From JBGSUZ01 sp963677505 (lineage in GTDB: Bacteria; Bacillota; Clostridia; Peptostreptococcales; Acidaminobacteraceae): DNA of 64,000 nucleotides. Below are positions 25,282 through 35,256 of the stretch, one piece after another. The first letter of the stretch is position 1, and the number at the start of each line of letters is the position of its first letter. The DNA lies in the NCBI GenBank assembly GCA_963677505.2, contig CAXXWB010000045.1:20272-84271 (forward strand), written 5' to 3'. The notes beneath the pieces are model-generated. The model saw only the letters and a program-made list of their open reading frames with translations. It had not been told where the DNA came from and did no database searches. A program made the translations under genes and the position numbers.

Positions 25282-25378
25282 TGGCGGGAGTACGTGGGAA
25301 TCGAACCCACCTAAGAGGCTCTTAACCCCTCAAACTGGTTTTGAAGACCAGAGGACACACCAGCACCCATCTACCCCC
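25282..25378 (-). tRNA. selC: tRNA-Sec (anticodon TCA)
   Basis: Read on the minus strand, the molecule begins GGGGGTAGATGGGTGCTGG and ends TACTCCCGCCA with an encoded CCA. The anticodon stem CTGGT/ACCAG encloses CTTCAAA, giving anticodon TCA. A long variable arm (GAGGGGTTAAGAGCCTCTTA region), the T-arm GGTGGGTTCGATTCCCACG and an extended acceptor stem are the features of selenocysteine tRNA. 97 nt. It shows that the organism decodes UGA as selenocysteine. Confidence 0.93.
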
Positions 25379-25430
25379 AAGCGTAAGGATGATAAATTAG
25401 AATCATACCAAGCCATAGTAACATATTTGG

Positions 25431-26018
25431 TTAAAACTTGAAAGTATTTTCTTCACCTTTAATAATCTTATTAATATTAGAACGATGTCTGTAAATAATG
25501 AAAGCAGAGAGGAATACTGAACAGCCTACGTAGATATTTGAAGTATTCATAATAACCGCCATGACAGGCAGTAACAGTGCAGCAATCATAGAAGACAGGG
25601 ACATCATTTTAAACACTTTAAGCGTTGTAAGATGAACGATTAAAATGATCAGTCCAATCAAAGGTTGGGTAAAAACTACCATGCCAGCAGCTGTTGCCAC
25701 ACCTTTTCCACCTTTAAAGCCAAGGGAGAAGGGAAAACAATGGCCTACAACAGCAATTGTTGCGCAAATAGCAGCACCATCTTTGCCCATAACAAGATAA
25801 CCAATAAGAGCAGTAATACCACCCTTTAAAAAGTCACCTAGAAAGGCAATTAAACCAACTTTTCTGCCAAGTATTCTATAAACATTGGTTGCGCCTGTAT
25901 TCCCGCTGCCATGTCTTCTAATGTCTACATTGCCTAGGTATTTACTGACAATATATGAAAAGGGAATACTCCCCAAAAGATAGCCAATAACGATTAGTAG
26001 TAGAAAATAGTAGTTCAT
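25431..26018 (-). CDS. plsY: Glycerol-3-phosphate acyltransferase PlsY
   Basis: Transfers an acyl group from acyl-phosphate to glycerol 3-phosphate, the first step of phospholipid synthesis. 195 residues with five or so membrane spans. Family motifs: GSIPFSYIVSKYLGNVDIRRHGSGNTGATNVYR region (residues 16-48) and GHCFPFSLGFKGGKGVATAAG (near 105). AGGAGG lies before the ATG. The tRNA-Sec gene lies downstream on the same strand. Confidence 0.95.
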   Translation of the reverse strand: MNYYFLLLIVIGYLLGSIPFSYIVSKYLGNVDIRRHGSGNTGATNVYRILGRKVGLIAFLGDFLKGGITALIGYLVMGKDGAAICATIAVVGHCFPFSLGFKGGKGVATAAGMVVFTQPLIGLIILIVHLTTLKVFKMMSLSSMIAALLLPVMAVIMNTSNIYVGCSVFLSAFIIYRHRSNINKIIKGEENTFKF

Positions 26019-26134
26019 ATTAAGACCTCCTGTTTAATTTTCAATTTATTGTACCATAAAAACACAAAATGCACTATGTCTTTCAATCAATTTCAGTCCT
26101 TATAGAGGAATAAAAGAAAAAAATGAGGTGGCCT

Positions 26135-27505
26135 ATGAGAGGTATGTTTTTGTTCCAAAGAGATCTAAGAACTGAAGATCAAGTGGGGTTGGCTACAGCT
26201 ATTAGCAGTTGTGATGAAATCTTACTAGGGGCGGTATTTGATTCTAAGCTACAAAAATTATCGACTAAGTCTCCGTATAGTCATAATGCCATTGAAAGAT
26301 TCACTGCATTAATGGCATTAGAAAGTCATTTAAGGGATATGAACATTCCACTTGCCGTCCATGTGGGCTCTATGGTGCCGTGGGTTTTAGAACTTTGTCG
26401 TGACTATCAAATTGAAAAAGTATGGCTCAACCAAGTTTACGAACCCGCCTACGTAAAAGCCTATCGTGAATTAGAAGAAGGACTCAGAGCACAAAACGTC
26501 ACCCTTATATGCTGCTCCGATGATTTTGGCGTTCCAATAGAGAGCCTCCACAAAGGGGATGGTCTAGTATACAAGGTGTTCACACCCTTTTATAAATATT
26601 GGAGAAGTCATCTTAATCTAGAAGAAATGTCATTATATATAATTCCTTGGAGGAATATCAATATTTTTATAGAATTAAATACAATAACTTCCACATCAAG
26701 CAGTATTAAATTATCCAAGTGGCAGGAAATAAAAATAGAAATCCTTAAATTGAAAAAAGGTCGCCCTATTTTAGACGAGGATTACTACCAAAATGGTTGG
26801 CATGTTTTTTTATCTGAAAAAATAAAAGCCTATGACAGTCTCCGAGATTATCCATCTAGTGATGGGACGTCTCAACTCTCAGTTGCTATAAACAACGGAA
26901 TGATCAGTTATAGGCAATTGGTGAGAGAAGCTTACTTAAATCCTGATGGAGAAGCCTTTTTGAGACAATTGGCATGGCGCCAGTTTTATCAAATCATTCT
27001 AATGAACTTCCCAAATGTGGAAAAAGAATCATTCAGAGAGGTCTACCGCAATTTGGTTTGGCCAAATAATCCTGAACTATTCCAGAAATGGAAGGATGGT
27101 CAAACTGGGTTTCCAATTGTTGATGCTGCAATGAGACAACTTAAATCTGAGGGAAATATGCACAATCGACTTCGCATGGTTTGTGCGTCCTTTTTGGTAA
27201 AGCATTTAGGCGTAGATTGGCGACTAGGAGAGGCCTACTTTTATGAAATGCTCCGAGATGGGGATTTAGCACTGAACAACGGTGGTTGGCAGTGGTGCGC
27301 ATCCACAGGAACAGATGCACAGCCTTATTTTCGAATATTTAACCCTATAAGACAGGCTGAAAGGTATGACTCAGATCATATTTATATTTCTCGCTGGATA
27401 GAAGATTCAGTAGAGCCATGCGTTGACTTAAAGGTTATGTCAAATTGGACCATCCAACACTATAAAAAAGCAAGGGAAGGGGTTTTCGACAGTGGAAATG
27501 TTTAA
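26135..27505 (+). CDS. Cryptochrome/DNA photolyase family protein
   Basis: Uses FAD and blue light to repair cyclobutane pyrimidine dimers. ATG 26135 follows GAGGTG; the in-frame ATG at 26123 overlaps that site. The product is 456 residues: N-terminal photolyase domain (MFLFQRDLRTEDQVGL) with RDLR, and C-terminal FAD-binding domain (LAWRQFYQIILMNFP, MHNRLRMVCASFLVKHLG, NNGGWQWCASTGTDAQPYFR). The NNGGWQWC motif and the adjacent tryptophans fit class I CPD photolyases. Overlaps the next gene by 14 bases. Confidence 0.9.
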   Translation: MRGMFLFQRDLRTEDQVGLATAISSCDEILLGAVFDSKLQKLSTKSPYSHNAIERFTALMALESHLRDMNIPLAVHVGSMVPWVLELCRDYQIEKVWLNQVYEPAYVKAYRELEEGLRAQNVTLICCSDDFGVPIESLHKGDGLVYKVFTPFYKYWRSHLNLEEMSLYIIPWRNINIFIELNTITSTSSSIKLSKWQEIKIEILKLKKGRPILDEDYYQNGWHVFLSEKIKAYDSLRDYPSSDGTSQLSVAINNGMISYRQLVREAYLNPDGEAFLRQLAWRQFYQIILMNFPNVEKESFREVYRNLVWPNNPELFQKWKDGQTGFPIVDAAMRQLKSEGNMHNRLRMVCASFLVKHLGVDWRLGEAYFYEMLRDGDLALNNGGWQWCASTGTDAQPYFRIFNPIRQAERYDSDHIYISRWIEDSVEPCVDLKVMSNWTIQHYKKAREGVFDSGNV

Positions 27506-28421
27506 ACTGTTAGGTGCAGATAATCTAGAACTTCAAGGTATAAAATGGGATGAAGTTGAGTCGCCTCTCGGTGTGGTTCAAATTTCTCATGGAATGGCAG
27601 AACATTTGTCCAGATATACTGAATTTGCTGAGTTTTTAAACTGTAACAGATTCATCGTTTACGGACATGACCATAGAGGCCACGGTGATAGTGCTAAAAC
27701 GGAAGAAGATTATGGCTATTTAAGCCATGAAGAGGGTTGGCATAAGTTGGTGTCAGACCTAAATCTTATGACTCTAAAAATAAAAGAAGACTATCCAAGT
27801 TTACCAATATATCTATTTGGACATAGCATGGGGTCCTTTGCACTTAGAGACTATCTAACCCAATATGGGAACAATATTGATGGGGCAATTATTTGTGGAA
27901 CAGGGAATAACCCTAATTGGCTTAACCATTTGGCCCTTTGGTTTGCTAAGAGAGAATGTAATCAAAAAGGACCAAGGCATCGGTCAACTTTAATGACAAA
28001 GCTTTCTTTTGGTAGTTATAATAAAAAATTTAAGCCCAACAAAACAGATTTCGATTGGCTTAGCAGAGATGAAATTCAAGTTTACAAATATATTGAGGAT
28101 TCAGAATGTGGAAAGATATTTACCGCTCAGTTTTATGTGGATTTTTTAACGGGAATTATACAACTTTCCAAACAAGAAAATGTCAACAAAATACCAAAAG
28201 ACAAACCGTATTTATTTATCTCAGGACAGGACGATCCACTTTCTAAAAATGGACAAGCCATTCAATTCGTTTCCGACCAGTTTAAACGTGCTGGTATTAG
28301 CCGTGTTCAAATGAAAATGTACCCAGGAGCCCGTCACGAACTCACCAATGAAGTTAATCGACAAGAAATATACTCTGATGTATTATTCTGGATTAATGAA
28401 AATATTAATAAATCTTATTAA
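27492..28421 (+). CDS. Alpha/beta hydrolase (lysophospholipase-like)
   Basis: 309 residues of the Hydrolase_4/monoacylglycerol lipase type: oxyanion region QISHGMAEH, YGHDHRGHGDS, nucleophile elbow GHSMGSFAL near residue 113, acid in ISGQDDPLS and histidine in PGARHELTNE. Probably cleaves lysophospholipid or monoacylglycerol. It starts with GTG inside the photolyase end (an ATG lies six bases later), indicating coupling. Confidence 0.85.
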   Translation: MEMFKLLGADNLELQGIKWDEVESPLGVVQISHGMAEHLSRYTEFAEFLNCNRFIVYGHDHRGHGDSAKTEEDYGYLSHEEGWHKLVSDLNLMTLKIKEDYPSLPIYLFGHSMGSFALRDYLTQYGNNIDGAIICGTGNNPNWLNHLALWFAKRECNQKGPRHRSTLMTKLSFGSYNKKFKPNKTDFDWLSRDEIQVYKYIEDSECGKIFTAQFYVDFLTGIIQLSKQENVNKIPKDKPYLFISGQDDPLSKNGQAIQFVSDQFKRAGISRVQMKMYPGARHELTNEVNRQEIYSDVLFWINENINKSY

Positions 28422-28461
28422 ATTCTGTTATTTCGTTCATAAATAATTTACATTTGACCTA

Positions 28462-28490
28462 TTGAAGGGGCCTCGCCTCAGGCGTATAAT
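28462..28490 (+). promoter_or_regulatory. Sigma-A type promoter
   Basis: TTGAAG (28462-28467) and TATAAT (28485-28490) with 17-base spacing, 38 bases before the ATG of the activase gene. The spacer is unusually GC-rich (CCTCGCCTCAGGCG). Confidence 0.7.
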
Positions 28491-28528
28491 TCAAGAATAC
28501 TAAATAGATGTAATCGAGGTGGCTTCAA

Positions 28529-31500
28529 ATGTCAGTAAGCCTATGGGGCGGGCTTGATATCGGTTCAACGACAGTAAAAATGGTTATCATTGACGATCAA
28601 ACGAACATCATACATAAGGAGTATGTTCGTCATGGATCTGAAATCAAAAAATCCGTTGAAGATATTATGCAAAACGCCTACAAGCATTTAGGAAATATTA
28701 GCTTAAAGTTTCAAATAACAGGTTCTGGTGGTTTAGCACTGGCTGAACAACTAGGGATTCCATTTATACAGGAAGTGATAGCTGGAACTAAAGCGGTTGA
28801 ACGCTTGTTCCCAGAAACAGATGTGGCAATCGAATTAGGTGGAGAGGACGCGAAAATCACCTTTTTCTCAACCCCAGTTGAACAGAGAATGAATGGTGTC
28901 TGTGCAGGTGGTACAGGTGCTTTTATTGATCAAATGGCTATTTTACTTGATACAGATGCTGCTGGTCTCAATGAACTGGCTAAAAACTATCATACACTTC
29001 ACCCAATTGCCTCTCGTTGTGGTGTATTTGCCAAAACAGATATTCAGCCCCTTATCAACGAAGGGGTCCCAAAAGAAGATCTTGCGGCGTCAATTTTTCA
29101 AGCGGTGGTCAATCAAACTATCAGTGGTTTAGCATGTGGTAAATCAATCAAAGGCAAAGTGGCTTTCCTAGGTGGACCGCTATTTTTCTTATCTCAACTT
29201 AGAGAAAGATTCTACAAGACCCTTGGTCTCACAGAAAACGAAATTATTGCCCCTGAATTTGCCCATTATATGGTTGCTTTAGGTTGTGCCGTTGAATCGG
29301 CTAAACAAACACCTGAGTTTACAATAGAAACCTTGATGGAGAAGATTAAAAATGGGGGGGACCTTCATAATATTGAGAGCGTATCCTTAGAGCCACTTTT
29401 CAAAGACGAAGAGGCTTATTTAGCGTTCCAGAAGAAGCATCAGACTTATAAGGTTAAACGCAACGAATTAGCAACCTACAAAGGACCTATTTTCCTTGGA
29501 ATAGATGCAGGTTCCACAACCACTAAATTGATTGCCATTGACCAAGAAGGACAAGTGCTATATCAACATTATGACTCTAACAAAGGCAATCCCCTACATT
29601 CTGCATGCATTGCCTTAACAGAATTGTACGACCTTATGCCTGAATGTACTTACATCGGGCAAAGCGTGGTCACTGGCTATGGGGAGCATCTTTTAAAAGC
29701 TGGCCTAATGATCGATGAAGGCGAAATTGAAACCATTACCCACTACCGAGGAGCAGAATACTTCCAACCAGGTGTCACCTTTGTCCTAGACATAGGTGGG
29801 CAAGATATGAAGAGCTTAAAGATTAAAAATGGCTTTATTGAAAGTATTATGCTCAATGAAGCCTGTTCTTCTGGTTGTGGTTCATTTATTGAAACCTTTG
29901 CCATTGCCATGGGTATGGATGTAAAATCCTTTGCAAAAGAAGCTGTTCACTCTTCTGAACCAGTAGATTTAGGTACACGCTGTACCGTATTCATGAACTC
30001 AAAAGTTAAACAAGCGCAAAAAGAAGGGGCCAGTGTAGCAGATATTTCTGCGGGGATTGCTTACTCCGTCATTAAAAATGCCTTGTATAAAGTCATACGT
30101 CTTAAGAATATCAAAGCCTTAGGAAACAAAATCGTAGTTCAAGGCGGTACCTTCTTTAACGATGCAGTGCTTAGAGCTTTTGAATTGACCACTGGAGTAG
30201 AAGTCATTCGTCCTGATATTTCAGGGCTTATGGGCGCCTTTGGTGCGGCGTTGATCGCAAAAGATAATTTTATAGAGGGAACTGTTTCCACTATTTTACC
30301 TGCTTCAGAATTGTCTGATTTCAACGTAGAGATAACCAATGATAGATGCAAATTATGCGGGAATACATGTTTGCTCACTATTCAGACTTTTTCAAATGGC
30401 AAGCGCTTTGTTTCAGGCAATCGCTGTGAAAGAGGTCTAAAGGACCATACCGTTATAGATAGGGGTCCTAATTTCTTTGATTACAAATACAAAAGATTGT
30501 TCCAATATAAACCTCTTTCAAATGAAAAGGCTTATAGAGGCACAATTGGCATTCCTAGAGTTTTAAACATTTATGAGAATTATCCGTTCTGGTATCGTTT
30601 CTTTACAGATTTAGGGTACCGAGTGGAATTGTCAAGACGTTCTTCTAAAGAGGTTTATGGCAAAGGTATAGACTCTATTCCTTCAGAATCTGTTTGTTAC
30701 CCTGCTAAAATGGTCCATGGGCATATAGAGGACTTAATCGAGCGCGGTGTGAATAATATTTTCTATCCGAGTATTCCTTATGAAATCAAGGAATCTATTA
30801 ATGCGGATAATCACTATAATTGTCCAATTGTAACGTCTTACCCTGAGACCATTCGCCTCAATGTAGGACATATTGAAAAACCTGAAATTAACTACTTTAA
30901 TCCATTTTTACCTTTGTTTGATCGAGACAAAATGGTTAAAATCACCCAAAGAGAAATGGCTAAATACGATATTGATCCTAGAGATATTGAGAGGGCAATC
31001 GACTGCGCGTATGGTGAACTTGAAATCTATAAGAATGACCTTAAAATTAAAGCAGAAGAGATGATTGAACAGGCTAGAAAAGAAAATAGAAAAATTGTTA
31101 TTCTTTCTGGACGTCCTTATCATATTGACCCTGAAATTAACCACGGGATTCCTCAAATGATTTCAAACTATGGCATGGCAGTTATTTCAGAAGATGCAAT
31201 TGTTCATTTATCTGACTTGACTAGACCCTTAAGAATCGTTGACCAGTGGGCGTACCATACGAGACTTTATCATGCCGCTGAATTTGTCAGCAAACATTCT
31301 GATATGGAACTCATTCAGCTCAATTCCTTTGGTTGCGGTTTAGATGCGGTAACCATCGACCAAGTTGAAGAAATTTTAGCTAAGAAAAATAAAACCCATA
31401 CGGTCATTAAAATCGATGAAATCAATAATTTAGGAGCGGCTCGGATTAGAGTTCGTTCACTGATGGCCGTCATGTCAGAAAGAAACAAAAGTGACGAAGA

Positions 31501-32824
31501 TTTTAATAGGCTCAACAGAGGAGCATTAACCTCCCAAGAACGCCTTTCCTTGACTAAAAAAACAGTGAATAAAAAGGGCGCTAAGCCAGTTTCAACACGA
31601 ATAGAATTTACAAAGGCTATGAAGGAAACTCACACCATATTAGCCCCTCAAATGTCGCCTATGCATTTTAGACTCTTTGAGGCGGCGTTCCAAAGTGAGG
31701 GTTATAACCTAGTGGTATTACCTTCAGTAGATGAGTTGGCTATACAAGAAGGTCTTCAACATGTTCATAACGATGCATGTTATCCTTCAATTATTACCAT
31801 TGGTCAGATTATGGCAGCTTTAAAATCTGGTGAATATGATTTACACAACACCAGTGTCATTATCTCTCAAACAGGCGGCGGTTGCCGTGCGACTAATTAT
31901 ATAGGATTTTTGAGAAAGGCATTGAAAGACTCAGGACTCGATCATATTCCCGTCATTTCTCTCAACTCAGGTGGCTTAGAAAAAAATGAAGGCTTTAAAA
32001 TCTCGCCCAAATTATTGAACAAACTGGCTATAGGCTTGATTTACGGCGATTTATTTATGCGTTTGATTTATCAAGTCCGACCCTATGAAGTTGAAGTCGG
32101 CGCCACGAATGATTTGTATGAGAAATGGAATGATAAAGCAACATTCAATGTGGCGGGGGGTAAATTCTTGGCCTTTAAGAAGGATATGGCAAGTATCGTC
32201 AGTGATTTTGCCAACATTCCCGTTACCAATGAAAGTAAACCAAAGGTGGGTATTGTAGGGGAAATCCTTGTAAAATACCACCCTGTTGCCAACAATCACT
32301 TGGTGGCAACTTTGGAAAATATGGGAGCAGAAGCCATTGTTCCTGACTTAACCGATTTCTTATTGTATTCAAGTTATAACAATACAATCAAAAATCAATT
32401 ATTAGATACCTCTTTAATGAAAAAATATACCAGCGATGTGGCCATTAAATTTATTGAGTACTATCGCAAAGAAATGCGAAAAGCCCTTGAATCTAGCAAT
32501 CGATTTACTGTCCCTAGTCGAATTGAAGAGAAGGCCCACTCAGCGTCTCAATTGATTTCCCTCGGTCACCAAACAGGGGAAGGATGGTTTTTGACGGCTG
32601 AAATGATTGAACTTCTCAATAGTGGTGTAAATAACATTGCTTGTCTTCAACCCTTTGCTTGTTTGCCAAATCACATTGTAGGAAAAGGCATGTTCAAAGC
32701 CCTTAAAAAGGCCTATCCCAATGCAAATATTGCAGGTATTGATTACGACCCAGGGGCCAGCGAAGTCAATCAAATGAATCGTATTCTTTTAATGATTACG
32801 AATGCTAAAGACCATATTGGTTAA
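28529..32824 (+). CDS. 2-hydroxyacyl-CoA dehydratase activase, giant fusion (1431 aa)
   Basis: GAGGTG precedes the ATG. Two BadF/BcrA-type ASKHA ATPase modules lie in tandem: residues about 5-260 (GLDIGSTTVKMVIID; CAGGTGAFIDQMA; SRCGVFAKTDIQ) and about 320-575 (GIDAGSTTTKLIAID; CSSGCGSFIETFA; TRCTVFMNSKVK). The cysteines in CAGG and CSSGCG match the cluster-binding positions of activases. Residues about 660 onward form the DUF2229/HgdB-like part (IPRVLNIYENYPFWYRFF, later CACLPNHIVGKGMFKALKK). This YjiL-type fusion is common in anaerobes; ATP-driven electron transfer is known for the family but the partner here is unknown. Confidence 0.92.
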   Translation: MSVSLWGGLDIGSTTVKMVIIDDQTNIIHKEYVRHGSEIKKSVEDIMQNAYKHLGNISLKFQITGSGGLALAEQLGIPFIQEVIAGTKAVERLFPETDVAIELGGEDAKITFFSTPVEQRMNGVCAGGTGAFIDQMAILLDTDAAGLNELAKNYHTLHPIASRCGVFAKTDIQPLINEGVPKEDLAASIFQAVVNQTISGLACGKSIKGKVAFLGGPLFFLSQLRERFYKTLGLTENEIIAPEFAHYMVALGCAVESAKQTPEFTIETLMEKIKNGGDLHNIESVSLEPLFKDEEAYLAFQKKHQTYKVKRNELATYKGPIFLGIDAGSTTTKLIAIDQEGQVLYQHYDSNKGNPLHSACIALTELYDLMPECTYIGQSVVTGYGEHLLKAGLMIDEGEIETITHYRGAEYFQPGVTFVLDIGGQDMKSLKIKNGFIESIMLNEACSSGCGSFIETFAIAMGMDVKSFAKEAVHSSEPVDLGTRCTVFMNSKVKQAQKEGASVADISAGIAYSVIKNALYKVIRLKNIKALGNKIVVQGGTFFNDAVLRAFELTTGVEVIRPDISGLMGAFGAALIAKDNFIEGTVSTILPASELSDFNVEITNDRCKLCGNTCLLTIQTFSNGKRFVSGNRCERGLKDHTVIDRGPNFFDYKYKRLFQYKPLSNEKAYRGTIGIPRVLNIYENYPFWYRFFTDLGYRVELSRRSSKEVYGKGIDSIPSESVCYPAKMVHGHIEDLIERGVNNIFYPSIPYEIKESINADNHYNCPIVTSYPETIRLNVGHIEKPEINYFNPFLPLFDRDKMVKITQREMAKYDIDPRDIERAIDCAYGELEIYKNDLKIKAEEMIEQARKENRKIVILSGRPYHIDPEINHGIPQMISNYGMAVISEDAIVHLSDLTRPLRIVDQWAYHTRLYHAAEFVSKHSDMELIQLNSFGCGLDAVTIDQVEEILAKKNKTHTVIKIDEINNLGAARIRVRSLMAVMSERNKSDEDFNRLNRGALTSQERLSLTKKTVNKKGAKPVSTRIEFTKAMKETHTILAPQMSPMHFRLFEAAFQSEGYNLVVLPSVDELAIQEGLQHVHNDACYPSIITIGQIMAALKSGEYDLHNTSVIISQTGGGCRATNYIGFLRKALKDSGLDHIPVISLNSGGLEKNEGFKISPKLLNKLAIGLIYGDLFMRLIYQVRPYEVEVGATNDLYEKWNDKATFNVAGGKFLAFKKDMASIVSDFANIPVTNESKPKVGIVGEILVKYHPVANNHLVATLENMGAEAIVPDLTDFLLYSSYNNTIKNQLLDTSLMKKYTSDVAIKFIEYYRKEMRKALESSNRFTVPSRIEEKAHSASQLISLGHQTGEGWFLTAEMIELLNSGVNNIACLQPFACLPNHIVGKGMFKALKKAYPNANIAGIDYDPGASEVNQMNRILLMITNAKDHIG

Positions 32825-32870
32825 TAGAATTCGTTAAAATCTAGATAAACTTTAAGACAGTATAAATTTG

Positions 32871-32899
32871 AAAGACAGAGGGTTGACTCTGTCTTTCTT
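32871..32899 (+). terminator. Rho-independent terminator
   Basis: AAAGACAGAG and CTCTGTCTTT form a 10-bp stem around GGTTGA, followed by CTTCTT. It closes the activase gene. Confidence 0.8.
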
Positions 32900-32919
32900 C
32901 TTACTTAGGAGGTGCTCTT

Positions 32920-33846
32920 ATGTCATTAGAATGGTTAGTTGAAGGGGAAATAGGTTATTTTAGAGGTCCCGCGACAGTAGGTTTAATAAAAGGAAAAACA
33001 GGCTGGATTTTCATTGATTCAGGTGTGGATGCAGATGTACCCAAAAAGGTAATTAAGGCATTATTGGCAATCACAGGTGAGAAGAGCCTTTCTGTCAGCA
33101 CGGTGATTAATACCCATGCCCATGCAGATCATACAGGGGGAAATGCCTATCTCCAGCGCAATTATAACGCTCAGGTAGTCGCCAGCTTAGGGGAGAAACC
33201 CTATATTGAAAATCCTTTCATAGAACCTCACTATTTGTTCTCTGCAGAAGCGCCAAAAGCCCTTCATAACAAATTCTTTGAGGCTAAACCATCTTGTGTC
33301 AATCAAAGTATTTCTTTTAAATCAGAAGGTGGTCAGGACTTGCCTGTAGGTTCAAACGTGATTGAGACTATAGATGGTATTTCTTTAGACTTTGTTAGAC
33401 TGCCTGGACATGCCAAGGAAATGATGGGAGTTTTGACTGAGGAGGGTTATTTCTTCTGTGGCGATTTACTCTTTCCTAAAATCATATTAGAAAAACATCC
33501 ACTCCTTTTTCTTCACGACAACAAACTATTTTTAGAGTCCTTAGAATGGGCATCCCATCAAGCATTCAAAGGGGTTATTTTGACCCATGGCGCTTATTTC
33601 AAAGATCACTTGCCTACGGTCGAGGAGACCAGAGAATCTATACTTCATACGAAGAAGACTCTATTGTCCATAATCAACAGCCCAATGGATGAATGCCTAA
33701 TTCATGCTCAAATGGCTCAGCATTATGGTCTAAGTGAATCCTTTGGCGATTGGCATTTGAACCATGGTGTTGTTAGAAGTTATTTAGCGGATGGTCTTGA
33801 AAGTGGTGTTCTGAAATGGGAAAATGGCCTATACATGCCTTTATAG
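32920..33846 (+). CDS. Metallo-beta-lactamase-fold hydrolase
   Basis: 308 residues; AGGAGG before the ATG. Motif THAHADHTGG (HxHxDH) near residue 67, GHAKEMMGV (His), FCGDLLFPK (Asp) and LTHGAYF (His) complete the two-metal site. A C-terminal winged-helix-like segment (HYGLSESFGDWHLNHGVVRSYL) suggests the LACTB2 or glyoxalase II-like branch. Substrate unknown. Confidence 0.85.
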   Translation: MSLEWLVEGEIGYFRGPATVGLIKGKTGWIFIDSGVDADVPKKVIKALLAITGEKSLSVSTVINTHAHADHTGGNAYLQRNYNAQVVASLGEKPYIENPFIEPHYLFSAEAPKALHNKFFEAKPSCVNQSISFKSEGGQDLPVGSNVIETIDGISLDFVRLPGHAKEMMGVLTEEGYFFCGDLLFPKIILEKHPLLFLHDNKLFLESLEWASHQAFKGVILTHGAYFKDHLPTVEETRESILHTKKTLLSIINSPMDECLIHAQMAQHYGLSESFGDWHLNHGVVRSYLADGLESGVLKWENGLYMPL

Positions 33847-33891
33847 GGAAATGTATAGACCACTTTTATTTAGCTGAGTCGGAATCGTGTA

Positions 33892-35103
33892 TTAAACCAA
33901 TAAGGCTTCTATATATTCAATGAGTTCATCGGTTTGTTCAGGGTCGCTTAAACTGCCCTGCACACTATGGGGAGCGCCGCCACCTTTAAGGCTAAATTTC
34001 TTTTGAGCCTCTGCAAAGAGGGTTTTACAATCAATAAGGGTCTGGGTTTTAGGCCGTGCCAAAATCAATTGGGTTTGGGTTTCATTTTTACTGAGAAGCA
34101 AGAGACCAACTTTATCTTGAACCTCAGTAAATTTTTGACTCAAACGCTTTAAATGGTCTAGTGAGCGCATTTCATATTGATAAATGTAGAGGGGTGTGAA
34201 GCTTCCCAGTTCCATGTCGTCTTCCATTTTTTCTAACCATCTATCAATTTCTAATTGGAGAAGTTCATCAGTTAAAGCTATGTTTTGACCTTTAATGTCA
34301 TTTAACTGCTGTTCTTTTTTCTCTATTTGCTCTAGGACTTGGTCAAGAGGTGCACTGAGACGCTTAGTTAGCTGCTCTAAAATTCTAAATTGCTTTTGAA
34401 TATAATCGATATAGCGCATGCCACAAACAAATTCTAAACGAGTGCCGCCTTTATAATTCTCATATTTGGTAATTTTAAGCCCCATAACCTCAGACGTGCT
34501 ATTGGGGTGTGTACCGCCGCATGGAGAATGATCAAGACCTTCAATTACAACAACCCGAATACCTTCATCTACTTTAGGCTGTTTTCTAAGTGGCAATTCT
34601 TTTAACTCATCATCTGAAGGGTAAATGGCTTGAACTTTTAGACCCATGCTAATAGCTGTCATGACGGATTTTTCAATTTTCTCAATGTCCGCTAATTCCA
34701 ATTTTTGATCAATATCAATGGTGGTGTATGTCTCGCTGAGGTGAAAACCAACGGTTTTTGCATCGTAGTCCCTAAAGAGTAGGGCAGACAAAATGTGCTG
34801 ACCATTGTGCTGTTGAGTCATATCCATTCTGCGTTCCCAGTCTACGACACAGTTAAGATTTTCTCTTTCATTAGGCAAATGGTCCACATAGTGATAAACT
34901 AAGTCATCTACCCACTGGACATCTGTCACTTTTGAATTTCCAATTGTGCCTTGATCCGCAGGTTGACCGCCGCCTTCAGGATAGAACGGACTCTTGTCTA
35001 AAATAAGTGCACTGCCCTTAGGGGTTTCTTTTATTTCAATAATGTTGGCAATAATGGCTGCTGGTACCTCTGAGCTTTGGTTCGGGTATAGTAATTCAGT
35101 CAT
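33892..35103 (-). CDS. Alanyl-tRNA editing protein AlaX (long form, DHHA1)
   Basis: Hydrolyses Ser- or Gly-tRNA(Ala). ATG 35103 follows AAGGAGA at a good distance; an in-frame TTG six bases upstream is less likely. 403 residues: a beta-barrel and editing domain with zinc ligands in HNGQHILSALL (HxxxH, near residue 95) and SPCGGTHPNSTSEV (C and H, near 200), a coiled-coil linker (residues 250-300) and a DHHA1 domain with GGGAPHSVQGS near the C-terminus. Convergent with the gene at 32920. Confidence 0.9.
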   Translation of the reverse strand: MTELLYPNQSSEVPAAIIANIIEIKETPKGSALILDKSPFYPEGGGQPADQGTIGNSKVTDVQWVDDLVYHYVDHLPNERENLNCVVDWERRMDMTQQHNGQHILSALLFRDYDAKTVGFHLSETYTTIDIDQKLELADIEKIEKSVMTAISMGLKVQAIYPSDDELKELPLRKQPKVDEGIRVVVIEGLDHSPCGGTHPNSTSEVMGLKITKYENYKGGTRLEFVCGMRYIDYIQKQFRILEQLTKRLSAPLDQVLEQIEKKEQQLNDIKGQNIALTDELLQLEIDRWLEKMEDDMELGSFTPLYIYQYEMRSLDHLKRLSQKFTEVQDKVGLLLLSKNETQTQLILARPKTQTLIDCKTLFAEAQKKFSLKGGGAPHSVQGSLSDPEQTDELIEYIEALLV

Positions 35104-35256
35104 AAACAATCTCCTTTTGTGAAGTTTCTATACTTTGGTATACCATAGCTTTCTTGTAATATCAAGCTTTACAACGATTTTATTTGAAAGACTATAGGTT
35201 TATCCCAATAATAATGATAAAATATATCATGCAAAATCTATCAACGAGGTGAAAAT

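Noticed and set aside
30139..32773. Minus-strand frames inside the activase gene
   Set aside because: Shadows of a long, well-supported plus-strand coding frame.
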